A stretch of 64,000 nucleotides of DNA. Origin: Amphibalanus amphitrite. Its lineage: Eukaryota > Arthropoda > Thecostraca > Balanomorpha > Balanidae. The notes under the pieces were generated by a model that was given only the letters and a program-made list of their open reading frames with translations, did not search any database and was not told the DNA's origin. Positions 1 to 10,839 of the stretch are shown piece after piece. How positions within the stretch are numbered: the first letter of the stretch is position 1; every line of letters begins with the position of its first letter. Position numbers and translations under genes: made by a program. The stretch is taken from NCBI RefSeq assembly GCF_019059575.1, contig NW_024881530.1:372001-436000 (forward strand), written 5' to 3'.

Positions 1-665
1 ACTGATTTAATGTTACTTCGGTACCTTGGGGTAAGATGCCCCCTGTCCTGATGGGGAAAGACGCCCCCTAAATCCGTAGGCTGTCTTTCAAGCAGTCCGT
101 CAAATCATTTATTACATACTTGTGATGAGAGACAAAAGCCGATCTGGGACTATTGAGAGTCCAGTACGGTCGGGTGCTCCCCATGCCGGTCTCTCGGCCC
201 ACACAGCGACTTTTTGGGCGGCATCTGACTCCGAGAGCGAGAGCCCTCACGACGGCCTCTGTGGGCCCCATTATTGGCTCCAGGGCCCCTCACGACATCC
301 TTTGAGGGCTCCCACGTTGGCTCCACGGGCCGCGCTGGCATCTGAGGTCCCCACGATGGGCTCGAGGGCCCTCAAGCATCATGAAGACCTATAAGGGCCC
401 CACAGTGGTCTCCGAACGCCACCACGGAGGCTTGTTTGGCCGCGCTGGACTATGTTGGCCCTAACGATGACCTCTGAAGCCCCTTACGACTACTTTTGAG
501 GGCCCTTACGATGACGTTTGGTGTCTACTGCAGGCTCGAAGGGACTACTGATTCGTTCAGGCAATTCACGTGCCCATTTTTGCCACTTATAGTGCGGAGG
601 GGCATCTTACCCAACCCCAGGGGGCGTCTTTCCCACCCTGTGGGGTAAGATGCCCCCTTTCACTT
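1..665. repeat. Transposon-derived block: GGGCCC minisatellite between inverted GGGGTAAGATGCCCC motifs
   Basis: A degenerate tandem array (about 225-545) with a unit near 27-30 bp, built on GGGCCC and CTCTGAGG, lies between inverted GC-rich blocks. GGGGAAAGACGCCCCCT near 53-69 is mirrored by AGGGGGCGTCTTTCCC near 618-633, and GGGGTAAGATGCCCC occurs near 30 and 640. The array resembles the one at 25.3-26.9 kb. No gene is supported; open frames here come from the repeat composition. Confidence 0.55.
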
Positions 666-1527
666 CTTCAGGAAAATGCTTAATAGCAAAAACAGTTATC
701 ATATTCGAGGCACGAAAGTGTGATATTTTTGGAGAAAAATGATGTCGGCTTCCGTTGAAACTCCAAGTTTTTGCTTTCCGATCGTCATTTTCGAATAATA
801 TAGGGGAGAGTGGTGCAGGAGGCCCCCCCTTAAGCTCAGTTGCTATTTTTAGACAACTGATAATATTTAAGAGCTAACGTGTGCATGCGCTGTGAGCATG
901 CATCATTTTCCCATACATATTTGCATTCATAATGAATCTAGGGGGTACACAAACCGTAAACTTTAACATTTTGGGAAAAGTTGCAAAAGGGCCTCTTACA
1001 CTATGGGTATGGTAAGACGCCCCCCCCCCTCGGGCGTTTTACAAGTCAAGTCGACTTGTAAAAGACGCTTTGCGAACACAGCTGCAAGGCCTTTTATTTC
1101 GAAAAGCTAAGCAAATACGGTGTTATCGAAACCAACCAACACTTCCAAAGCGCTCGAACAATGCGAAAACTAGCACAACCAAACGCTGATGACCAACGAA
1201 AATTGTACCTATTACCTCTAAGAAAAGAAACAGAAAAAAGAAACAAAAACAAACTCCTTGAAAAAAGAATGCCACGCCTGCCGCAGGTGCAGGCGTTTTA
1301 GCATCGGGGGCGTTTTTTATCGGGGGGCGTTTTATCATCCTCGAAGGGAGGGCCTCTTAAACAAATGCAGTGTTTTAACGTCCACATTATTTATGGCTTA
1401 TGAGACATTTGCAGCGCACCAGAGCATGGTCTATTCTGAAGCTAGCATGTGACAATTTCGATGAGATAAGATTGCATTTGATAGCCATTGTTTTTTCAGA
1501 TATATAAGGGTGATAATGATGCATATA

Positions 1528-2487
1528 CAGGGTGTCCGGAAAGTCCTGGCGCTTCTTTTGGACGCCGTGTAACGCGCGCTGTGATTATTGGACATTCAGC
1601 CAATCATCACAGACATGACCCCTCGTTGATTGCTCAGCCAGGGGTCGTGTAAATATGACCTTGAAATCGTTTTCAGTGATGGGTAGATGGGCGAAGATGC
1701 GCCTTGTCGCTGAATGCCTGCGCGCGGCGGCCGGGTGCGACTTGAACGAGGCGCGAGTTGCAGCGCGATGCGGCGTTTTTCGATGAATGGTTTAGCAGGT
1801 AAAGGTTTATTTCGACTCGGGAATTCCTTAAAAAATATCCTCAGACCGTTTCGAACGCGATATGGGAACGGAGCAGCATTTCAACGCGGCAATCGAAGAA
1901 AGTGCGGGGGTCTGATGGACAAAAATGTCCCATCATCTTCGTCAATGTCGAATAAATGAATAACAGACTGGCCCACGAGGGGTTCCTGGACAGCCACATC
2001 AACCCGTGGGTCAAGACGACATGCCCTAAGGGTCACTTCGCATTTCAACAGCACAGAGCACCCTCCAACAACGCCGCCGCCATTCAAGCTAAACTGACAG
2101 AGGAGCTTGCCGGGCCAGATCACCGTGGCGAAATGAGATTAGGCCGCCTTATTCTCCTAACCTGACCCGCTCGACTAAGGCGTGCTACGCGTTTTGTAGA
2201 ACAGGATCTAGGCCATTTCTCACCCCAACCTGGAGTCGCTGAAGACTCGCATCATGACAGCATGGGAGGACCTGGAAATGCCCCGCATCGTCAAAACCCG
2301 CAGACGCTTCCTCCCCTACGTCGAGGCCGTCGTCGGCGCCGACGGTGGTTACATTGAATGAGCACGTAGCGGAAGCATGTGGCTTGGTGTCCCTGGTCAT
2401 TGTTTTGATCCATTGATTAGTATCTATGAACCAATGGCATTTGTTTTAGAAAATGTTGAAAAGCGCCAGAACTATCCGGACACCCTG
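1528..2487 (+). mobile_element. Degenerate mariner-type (IS630/Tc1/mariner) transposon
   Basis: Terminal inverted repeats CAGGGTGTCCGGAAAGT and its complement bound the element, with TA on both sides (1526-1527 and 2488-2489), the classic mariner target duplication. At about 960 bp it is shorter than an autonomous copy, and the internal coding region is broken. It sits inside an older inverted-repeat element. Confidence 0.75.
1956..2361 (+). pseudogene. Mariner-like transposase remnant (C-terminal half)
   Basis: Two segments in different frames resemble the end of a mariner DDE/D transposase. The first (1956-2165) reads like the catalytic centre, with a PWVKT stretch and FAFQQHRAPSNN, where families normally have QDxAPSH; the catalytic Asp appears replaced by His. 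The second (2221-2361) ends with HPNLESLKTRI and GGYIE before a stop. The frameshift between them and the lost catalytic residue make it inactive. Homology is from memory of the family and was not searched. Confidence 0.6.
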
Positions 2488-3028
2488 TATCTAGCAAGTA
2501 AAGGGGCAAAAACAGAAACAGGCTTACCAAAAGTCGCTGCGACGCACCTGATACCTCAGGTTTCGTGAGTTGTTGTTTCAAGAGGGCTTCTGCTTTACAA
2601 GAACCTTAAAAAATAAATAACATTATTGGTTTGGTAAAAAAAGCGATGGGGCCTCTTACCGACCCTGGGCGTCTTACACGGATCTCCCCTACGACATAGT
2701 AAAACCCTGGGCATCTTTCCCCACTCTCCCCTATGTTAGAGCAGCGAAGTCATTTTTCGCTGACTTCTCTTTTTCGTGAATAGCAAGAGCTCTTCAAATT
2801 ATTTAGGTATCACCAAGCTTCTAGCTAATGTACCTAGATTGAGGCTCTGAAATTGTTGCGAAGAATGAATTTTGTTACCAAATGCTCAGGTTCAGCGTGC
2901 CTTTTCTGCATCCACTTATGTGCTCATGGCCTTTTACTAATGTTTGTAATAAATACCGACGAACACTGCACAGTGTGCCTCACTGTTTGCACTTTCCCTT
3001 TACCTACCTATGCGCGACAAACAAAGCT

Positions 3029-4254
3029 TTAACCCGTGACCGCCTGGGGGGGGGGTCGGATCCGACCCCCCCCCTCCGTTTTTCTTGAATAACTCATGAA
3101 CCGCTTAAGCTATCAACTTGAAACTTCGCATACCTTCTCCCCCATCAATTTGACGTCTCCTGTGCAATTTTTAAGAAAAAAATTTCAAAAATTTCTGAGA
3201 TATATCGATTTTAGTGATGTAACTACATAGCGTTTTCAGTCAAAAAATGGTAAATGTTTAAAAAATCGCCAAAAATCGAGGTTTTAAGCAAATTGCAAAT
3301 TAAGGACATGAAAAGACGCAGCTCAACAAGTTCTTTAAAATGGCTATCTCGGATTTTCCATAAAATGCGTTTTTCACCCCTAAAAATTCAAAAAACTATA
3401 TTTTTTGGAAAACAGCTAATAAAATCCAAAATTTTGAGAATTTCCAAAAAACCGGAATATATGTTATAGAGCTCTATTAGAACATTAGATGTCCCAAATT
3501 TCAACTTTCTATCTTGATTTTTGACCCCCAAATTGTAAAAAATAGCTCCAACATGCATAGGGCATGGTGACGTCATAAGCGTTTTCGCGAATTAGAGGCA
3601 CTTCTGAACATCGCATGTGAAAACAAATGGCACCACTAGATTCCTGGGACAAAGCTCGTCTAGAAAAGTGCATTTTTATGTCAAAAATAAAAAGTTGAAA
3701 AATTGACCTTTTTTTCTTAGCCCTCGTTTAGTTATGTATGGTATAAACGATTTTTTATGCTTTCAATGCACACTTATCACCAGCACAGTGACTTGGGGTC
3801 ACATATAACCATTACCATCGGATTTGGCGTGAAAAAATAAGCCATAAAACATGTGTCGCACGCCCATGTAGCAGAAAGTGAAAACCGTGACCTTTCGTGA
3901 CCTGACCTGACCTTGACCCGTACTTAGTATGACCCCTATACGCACATGGTACCTTCACTAGGTCTTTGAGGTCATTTGTGGTGAGTTTCGAGCAGCAGCT
4001 ATCGATTCCGCTGTCCGTAAGCCTAATCATGCAAAACCCCTGAATTTGACCTTTGACCTGACCTTGACCCGAAAGTTGACCTCAATCTTAAAATCTTAAG
4101 AGTGCTTTGGGAAGGTCTCGTAGAGACCTTTCGAACGCCGCCTCGCGGGGCTCGATACGACCATTGGTTCTCGAGATAACAGGGGGGGGGGGTCGGATCC
4201 GACCCCCCCCAGGCTGATGTGGGTACGGAAATAGCCCAGGCGGTGCCGGGTTAA
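3029..4254. mobile_element. piggyBac-like MITE with TTAA ends and AGGTCA-rich interior
   Basis: TTAA occurs at both edges (3029-3032 and 4251-4254). The inverted ends read CCCGTGACCGCCTGGG on the left and CCCGGCACCGCCTGGG on the right (complemented). Just inside each end is a perfect palindrome of G-run, TCGGATCCGA, C-run (3047-3074 and 4185-4210). The interior has no intact transposase but carries several GACCTGACCTGACC-type runs (3890-3930, 4045-4085). TTAA duplication and ends starting with CCC are piggyBac traits; the assignment is inferred from structure alone. Confidence 0.6.
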
Positions 4255-4627
4255 GCACTTCACTTAGTAAATTAAATGCTTGCGAATGTATGCTTTGAAT
4301 GGTGGAGCACAGCGATTTCAAGCTTTTCAATATACCTAATGAATCCCAACTAAAATTCCGATGCGAACTTGGAAGTGTAGAGGACGAGCCTTGAGATCGA
4401 ACTTATTTCCTGAGATAATTTGTGAGATAAGTAAGTTGTGAGATAAGATATAAGTTGTGAAGTGCAATTAAAATAGATTAAAAACCAATTCAATGAAATG
4501 AATAATCATTTTATAGCGCATTTAACCTTCAAGTCTATTCATTCTGAGAAGTGGAATGCTCGCGGCTCTGCGAGATCTCGCGTTGCATCTATGCAACAGT
4601 CTCTGGTAACTTCCTATCTTTTGGCAG
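4255..4627. other. Region upstream of the GPCR exon
   Basis: AT-rich sequence with no recognisable gene. It ends with a good splice acceptor, CTATCTTTTGGCAG at 4614-4627, which suggests that a 5' untranslated exon of the GPCR gene lies further upstream. That exon could not be located. Confidence 0.35.
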
Positions 4628-4657
4628 GAGTTCTGCTCGCCTTCTTTGCGTCCAGCC

Positions 4658-5914
4658 ATGGCTATGAACACAGACATCCGAACGAGCGCACAGCAGTTCC
4701 TGCGCTCGATGCTGAGTCGCATGAACCTGACTCTGGGCGACTGGTACGCCTACCGGAACTACTCAGGTCACCTGTTCGATGACCTGGATGACCTGGACGG
4801 GCCGGGCGGCCCCCAGCGCGCGGACGCCTGCGGTGATGGAATGCGCTGGCTGAGAGACTCCTACCGGCCCGTGCATGGCTACCTAGCTCTGGCTATCTGC
4901 CTGTTCGGCTTCGTGGCCAACGTGCTCAACATCGTGGTGTTGACGCGGAAGGAGATGAGATCGTCGACGAACGCGATCCTCACCGGACTGGCTGTGGCGG
5001 ATGGTTCCGTCATGCTCGAGTACATGCCGTTCGCAGTGCATAACTATGTGCGCGTCTCCTCCAACACATTCTCGTACTGGTCGGCGCGGTATGTGCTGTT
5101 CCACGCGCACTTTGCGCAGATCTTCCACACGGTGTCCATATTCATGACGGTAATGCTGGCCATGTGGCGATACTTGTTGATCGTGGAACCTAGCGCCGCG
5201 GTGCGACGCTGCACTGTGCGCCGCACAGTCGCCGTTATTGTCGCCGTGTACGCCATCTCGCCGCTTATCTGTGTGCCGTCCTACTTCACATTTTCCGTGC
5301 AGAGCCGGTCAGCCGGCGCGGGCGCAGAACCTCTCTACATCATCGACATCAGCGACATCGCGCGGCGGCACCACGGCCTGCTGAACCGGATGAACTTCTG
5401 GCTGTACTCGGTGCTCATCAAGCTGGCGCCGTGTCTGGCTCTGACGTACTTTTCTCTGCGGCTGATCGCCGTCCTTCTGGAAACCCGACGGAGGAAGAGA
5501 CGGCTGCTGGCGGCCGGCACATCGCCTGCCCCCAGAGGTAGGAACGTCACCAGCTCGCTAGCCCAGGGAGTGCGGCACACGGACCGCACCACCAGTCTGC
5601 TGGTGGTCGTCCTGCTGCTCTTTCTGCTGACCGAGCTGCCGCAGGCTGCGCTGGCCATGCTCTCAGGGGTTCTCCAGGAGCATTTCTTCCGCACCTGCTA
5701 CCAGCATGTCGGTGAGCTTCTCGACATCCTGGCGCTCACCAACTCGGCGGTAAACTTTGTGCTGTACTGTATGATGTGTAAGCAGTTCCGCGCCACCTTC
5801 TGGGCACTAATCGGCTGTCCACGTGACTGTCACCGGCCGCCGCAGCAGATACTGCTTAACAGTCACGTGATCAGCCTGCCAAAGCAGGTCGCTGTCAAAA
5901 CGACGCTCGTCTGA
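4658..5914 (+). CDS. MsR: Myosuppressin/FMRFamide-type neuropeptide GPCR
   Basis: A class A (rhodopsin-like) receptor of about 418 residues, predicted to sit in the plasma membrane and signal through G proteins on binding a FMRFamide-related peptide, most likely myosuppressin. Seven hydrophobic segments fall near residues 74-97, 106-128, 147-174, 189-209, 247-273, 313-337 and 354-376. N-glycosylation sequons (NLT, NYS) lie in the N-terminus. Features I recognise from arthropod myosuppressin receptors are GLAVADGSVMLEYMP in TM2, MWRYLLIVEP after TM3, LLLFLLTELPQ in TM6, and DILALTNSAVNFVLYC in TM7. The ATG at 4658 has good context (GCCATGG) and sits 30 bases after a splice acceptor at 4627. 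The frame is also open upstream from a TTG at 4646, which is not a likely start. The whole receptor is in one exon. The family is secure; the exact ligand is inferred. Confidence 0.88.
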   Translation: MAMNTDIRTSAQQFLRSMLSRMNLTLGDWYAYRNYSGHLFDDLDDLDGPGGPQRADACGDGMRWLRDSYRPVHGYLALAICLFGFVANVLNIVVLTRKEMRSSTNAILTGLAVADGSVMLEYMPFAVHNYVRVSSNTFSYWSARYVLFHAHFAQIFHTVSIFMTVMLAMWRYLLIVEPSAAVRRCTVRRTVAVIVAVYAISPLICVPSYFTFSVQSRSAGAGAEPLYIIDISDIARRHHGLLNRMNFWLYSVLIKLAPCLALTYFSLRLIAVLLETRRRKRRLLAAGTSPAPRGRNVTSSLAQGVRHTDRTTSLLVVVLLLFLLTELPQAALAMLSGVLQEHFFRTCYQHVGELLDILALTNSAVNFVLYCMMCKQFRATFWALIGCPRDCHRPPQQILLNSHVISLPKQVAVKTTLV

Positions 5915-6139
5915 TAGAACGTTGGGGCACATGGGGTCTTACGACGGCGTGAGACTAATTGTGATTTGGCAGGTGATCGCTGGATGTTTGTACGCATACA
6001 GAGACATTGTGTTTATTGATGTAACGCATATTGGATATGCCATATGTGAATGCTGAAATGGAGTCGTGATCTTCACAGACCATGATCGTTACGGAATACG
6101 TTTTGTCTGGGATGACAGCGAATCTTTTAAAACTAAACT

Positions 6140-6463
6140 ACACCGTTCCATGCTTCTATCCTCAGGATACGGAAGTCCTTCTCCTCCACGCCGCAACCCC
6201 CCTCCGGGCTGGACAGGCAACTTTATCTCATGCGGGCTGCTCCCTTGGAGCGGCACCGCTGCTCCCGAGGGAGCGCACCCCGTAGCCGGGTGCAGTGAGT
6301 ACTTTGGGGCTGGTTGGCCTGTCCTTCGGGATGGGCTCAGCCCCGGTGACTCACTAGGGTGCCTGCCCAGACCAATGTCTCCCCCTCATTCCTATCATCC
6401 TTCCGGCTCTGAAATGGTCTAATTGGACCGAAAGGGCCTAACCAAAAAAAAAAAAACTACTGT
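6140..6463 (+). repeat. SINE-like or 3'-truncated retroposon with A-tail
   Basis: A GC-rich segment ends in GGTCTAATTGGACCGAAAGG, CCTAACC and an A-run at 6445-6456. A related 3' end (TTTCAATCGGACTGAATGGG, then an A-rich tail) occurs near 44.6 kb. The shared end plus poly-A suggests retroposition. No internal tRNA-type promoter was recognised, so it could instead be the end of a LINE. Confidence 0.4.
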
Positions 6464-6606
6464 AAAGTTTGTTTAAACTAGCTCGTATTAAAGGTCTTTC
6501 GTCTGAAACCGGCCTGAGGTACTTTATCACCACGGTTGGCTAAAACCGTCTTGCATAATCTCGGTGCATATCTACTTACCTACTGGTTAAATATGTGCGA
6601 TGCCAA

Positions 6607-6975
6607 CTATTTGTGATGCCCCTCTTGCATAAACCCTGAGATAGCTTTTTGTGTATCACGTTTGACCGAATCCATCGCCATCTTCCATTGCTTCGAGGAT
6701 TCCGATCTTTGGTGTCGGCTGGACAACGCTAGCTGAGGGAAGTCCAATGTGTTGACCATGTTCGTCGGTCCTATTTTCAACTGATGTGATGTATATCTGT
6801 CTGTTTCCTTGTACCATTTCTGGCTGATGTGATTGCCATAATTATAACGTTTGTCTGCGTTTTCTCGCCACCACTGCGATGACCGGACCATTTTTCTCCG
6901 CGGCCGAGTTCGACATATGCCGCACTCAGTTGTGGTAACGGATATAATGTATGACATTTGATGTTGGTCTCCCAT
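6607..6975 (-). CDS. Possible small uncharacterised protein (122 residues)
   Basis: A complete ATG-to-TAG frame on the minus strand. I do not recognise a family. The composition is unlike chance translation of AT-rich DNA: it is hydrophilic, with several Trp, Tyr, His and Lys and a segment (about residues 32-60) of W/Y/N/K-rich sequence such as SSQWWRENADKRYNYGN. This loosely recalls short axonemal or sperm-tail microtubule inner proteins, but that is only an impression. No signal peptide or membrane segment is visible. No upstream exon was identified. It may be a real intronless gene, a terminal exon, or chance. Confidence 0.3.
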   Translation of the reverse strand: MGDQHQMSYIISVTTTECGICRTRPRRKMVRSSQWWRENADKRYNYGNHISQKWYKETDRYTSHQLKIGPTNMVNTLDFPQLALSSRHQRSESSKQWKMAMDSVKRDTQKAISGFMQEGHHK

Positions 6976-7667
6976 TTGTTCTCATGAGAGCGGAAGCTTT
7001 ATGACTGCATGCGACACCCTGTCAAGTATTTCTCGCGTCGACTCTATACGCGTTGTAAGATTCTGCATGCCAAAAATTGTTATCTTATTCGTGTTAATGT
7101 TAATATGTATCTAAACTGTGAGGGAACAATACACGCATTGATTGAAAGCGCATTTACCTACATTTGCATTGGTAGCGACCTCCATAATTTCATATTTTCA
7201 AAAGTAAGGCGTCTGTTATGCCCTTCAAAAGAATCCATAGATATTCAGGACCTTATGAACAAGCGTTTTGGAAACAGCAGCGCCTAGACGTTCAACATAT
7301 CTGCGAACTTTATGAGACGACCGCCATCTCATACGCCTCCTAAGAGCACCATGGCAGCAGTCGCATTTAATCACGTAATTTACCGACAATGAAGAGGGCT
7401 AGAATTTGAATAATGCCACTTCGATATCTCTCCGAGCTGCCGTTGTGTTTCGTGAGCCGAATACCGCGAAGTACCTATAGCGAATTTCTATTCACGTTCA
7501 TCTCTCGTCTCAACCTCAAAATGAATTCCATTGAGTGCGTCACCGGCAGTTATTGCACCAGTTGAAGATACCCACGTCATCCCACAGAGCCCAGTGCAGG
7601 ATGTCTCGACTGAGTCAGGTGTACCGAAATAGTTCACCTGTGGCGATGCAATGACACGGTTTCTATA
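6976..7667. other. Intergenic, nothing recognised
   Basis: AT-rich to mixed sequence with only short unsupported frames on either strand. No repeat ends, RNA gene or promoter pattern was seen. Confidence 0.4.
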
Positions 7668-7985
7668 TTGACGGCAGAGGGGAGCCGAACAACTCCGGAT
7701 GAAACGGGGGCGGAGCAGGGGGGAGCAGGACGGAACGAGCGGAGCGGAGTGAAGCGGGGACATAGCGGGGCAGAGCAGGGGAGCAGGGGGAGGTTCGGGC
7801 GGAACGGGGGAGGAGCGGGGCGGAGCGGGGAGGTTCGGGCGGAGCGGGAGAGGTTCGGGCGAAGCATGCGTAAGGAGCCGGCCAGCTTCGGACGGAGCGA
7901 GCGGAGCGAAAACGGAACGGGGGGGGGGGGGGAGTGGGGATGGAGCGGGATAAAGTAGGGCGGAGCGGGAAGGAGCGGAGTTAGT
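7668..7985 (+). repeat. Purine-rich low-complexity tract (GGAGCGGAG-type)
   Basis: Over 300 bp the plus strand is almost entirely G and A with scattered C. It is made of imperfect copies of GGAGCGGAG, GAGGTTCGGGCGGA and a G-run at about 7920. Long frames in several phases on both strands come from this bias. It could form triplex or G-quadruplex structures. Confidence 0.7.
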
Positions 7986-9690
7986 CTCACAGCTGTCCAG
8001 CTCCCACGACAGACGCCTCCGATGACCCGCTCCAGGCCGATCCACCGGATCACCGCCTGAGCTCCGGCTGATAACGGCTCAGCAACACGCAATCCGACGG
8101 CTTCAGCGACGACCCCTGCAGCACATCGACGTCCTCCTCTATCCCCAGATCAATCCACTCTCTAGGCACTGACCAATCCCTTCCCCACATATCAGATTAT
8201 TCACTTGACAACTTGCTTTCATTCACAACCGTCATTCACATTCTTGGCTCCTTTCCAATCAACTACATAACCTCTTCAAAAAAAAAAAAAAAAATCCTCA
8301 GAGTAGGTACCAAGTACCAACAGTCCTCAGATACCAACCAAAGTCCTCAATGCCCCCAAGTCCGTCCCGAGATTCCCCAGCAGCCCGTCAGTCCGGGGCT
8401 GAACCGTCCATCAGGCCACCGTCCGTGATGAAATCCGATATAGGACGCGGCCTCGGCCCGAGCCGCATCAAATTGCCGCAGCTCTTTATTGGCTTATGTG
8501 GAGTCGGCAAGTGCCGAATCGATGGCCGTTGGCCGGCATCTCAGGAGGATCCCCCCCCCAGCTCCCCCCCCCCCCCCCCCACCGACCGGCGAAGGCAGAT
8601 CAAAGGTGCAGGCGTGGGTTTGAACTTGGAGCGCTGCCGACATTGATCGGTGCTGCCCATGCTGCAGCGCATCCGGATTCGATTTACTGGGGTTCGAACG
8701 CCATTGGGAAATCTAACGCATTCTTCTCATTGCAATAGCTTTCTGATGTAAATTTATGAGCATTAGCACTCTCTAGAGAGGAGACTGAGTGCCTAACTTG
8801 CAAACTAAATAAATGTTTTTGAAAATAAGTGTTGGCCTGCAAATGTTCCAACACAAGTAATTCAACCCCTTTGACAAAAGTGTGGAAGGGGCCAAAGGGG
8901 GCATGTTTGAACATTCCCCTCCCCCGGCCCGGCGGCGGTCTCGCGCCGGCTGACCTTTCAACCTCTTCGTCTGGTCAGAGCCAGCGGCCATCCATCTCCC
9001 TGGCTATTGAGGTACCAATAATGGCCGCAAGGTTTGTTTGCGTCTTCAATCTGGCAACATGAACTGTAGGATAAAATTAAACTTCAGAGGCTTGTGCTCC
9101 CTCGAGTGAACGGGAAAAATACTTCGTTGACTACGTTTTAAACTTTTTCCTGCGACTCACTATATTCGCCCTTATTCTATTCGTCCATGCGCCATGATGC
9201 AGTGCCGGCCTCTAGCGGGGAGTTGACAAATTCGAGCACGGGGGCCTCTGGGCGGGAAAACTGACCCAGACGTCCCCGAAGGAGGTTGCGCGCGGCGCAG
9301 GTGCGTGCTGTTTCGTGATAGGTGGGCAGGCTGCACAGCCAAGGTGAGACTTTTTGGTTTGAGGAGACGTGTGAAGCGTGCTTTTGTGAGTGAAAGAGGT
9401 GCTGAGTACGACGGTAGACGGTAGTGTCTCGCAGACTGACACTTGACAGCGCGGGCGTCGTGATGACACTTTCTGCGTGCGAGCTTTGCGATCGAGTGAT
9501 TGTGGGTTCCCGTGAGTTATCGAGCTGTCAGTGAGTGAGTGAGTGAGTTCGGTGAGTGGTTGAGTGGAGTTAGCGTTTGGTGCGAGTGTGGTGGATACCG
9601 ATCGTCGGTGAGAAGAATCTCGACTGACATTATGGATCATCTTGGAATCTGCACTCGAGGAGCTTCGGATCGCGAATGGTCAGTCCGCTC
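7986..9690. other. Intergenic with homopolymer runs and a GTGA-rich stretch
   Basis: Includes an A-run near 8280 and a C-run near 8565-8580. A G/T-rich region from about 9290 to 9640 contains repeated GTGAGT/GAGT steps (GTCAGTGAGTGAGTGAGT near 9528). The last part could be a promoter or 5' untranslated region for a gene on the plus strand, but no coding exon could be tied to it. Confidence 0.3.
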
Positions 9691-10839
9691 CCGAATGGTT
9701 GAGCGGTAATTCAGTTTCTTTTGTGTGCTTCAAGGTGTATCTAATGGCGGACCCAGATGAAATGCGCGTCATTTCTCTAAATTCACATGCTTGCCGTTTA
9801 ATTATTTCTGTTTAGGTTCATTATGATCTATTTTGAGCTGAGATGCCAACGTAACTACATGATGAAAATCTTTGCGGAAGCTGAAATATGTGTTTGAAAT
9901 AGTGTGATTTTCTTTTTTATCTTGGCTAGAAAAAGTGAATGATTCTCTTGAGCATGAAACTTTACATAAAACTTACATGAAACTTTCAACTGATGCTACC
10001 GTCTTTATCTTTACTCAAAACCATCTGGATCCGCCTGTGATATACCTACTGTCGCTTGTGTTTGTCATGTTGAACCGCCTTGCTCTCGGCCCGGCTCGCG
10101 GCCCGGACCGGACCGCCGCGGGCACCGCTCGCCGGTCACGGGGCAGCCAGCTGACCGCCGCGCTGTCTCGGCCGGCAGAGGTCACTAAAGGTCAACAGCC
10201 ACGGGTGGAGAACTAGGGGTTTCAGGGGCGGCATTGTCGATCACCACCTTACATCCTAGCCCGTTTTAATGGAAAATGGTCCTTACTCTGAGTACATTGA
10301 AAAAATTATAGATAAGCTGCTGAAAATCGCTTGGGAACCAGTTATTGGGCTGGGAAGCACACATGCTGAGGATTTTCACGAATTTTCACGAATAATTTCA
10401 CGGCGTAGTTAATTGGATAGATCCTGGGAAAGCACCGCTAGGTTTTGAACACTATCGCATTACGTCTACCTTCTATACGCATGATATTGTGTTTCATCGG
10501 TTGTGTTTGGTTTGTTAATGAATTCGTATCTATCAATAGCGCTTATTATGTCGATGCTGATTCTTTGTTACGTCCGCAGATAGGAGCGGTGCGATTTAGC
10601 GAACTCCTAGGAGTTTATTGACATTATTGTGTTTTGTGATTGTTGAGGAGTCGTTAGTGTTTAGTTATCGTTAAGGTACTTACTTACGTACCTAGCTGCC
10701 GTTATTGTAGCAACTGGCCTCACCAACTGAATTTACTAGAGCTATGTGACTGTCTTAGAGGCAAAACAGCGCCTTTGATCCTAAATCTCTCAAACGTGAA
10801 ACGTACGGGTTGCGAGTGCTGAATAATCATAAATCATTG
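9691..10839. other. Intergenic, nothing recognised
   Basis: AT-rich sequence with a small GC-rich island at 10080-10200. Only short frames are present and no coherent gene or repeat boundary is visible. Confidence 0.3.

Larger units (their letters stand above)
801..2733. mobile_element. Inverted-repeat transposon of the GGGGTAAGATGCCCC type, host of a mariner insertion
   Basis: Both ends carry TAGGGGAGAGTGG in inverted orientation (left 801-813, right ending 2733), followed inward by variants of GGGGTAAGATGCCCC. Internal copies of the same motif occur near 1010-1070, 1305-1350 and 2655-2685. No transposase of its own is visible. TA lies at both outer edges. A mariner-like element at 1528-2487 is nested inside, so this element is older than that insertion. 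Confidence 0.6.

Noticed and set aside
9212-9640. A 142-codon minus-strand frame, Ser/Thr/His-rich
   Set aside because: Composition matches a GTGA-rich plus strand read backwards. No splice sites, domain or homology was recognised.
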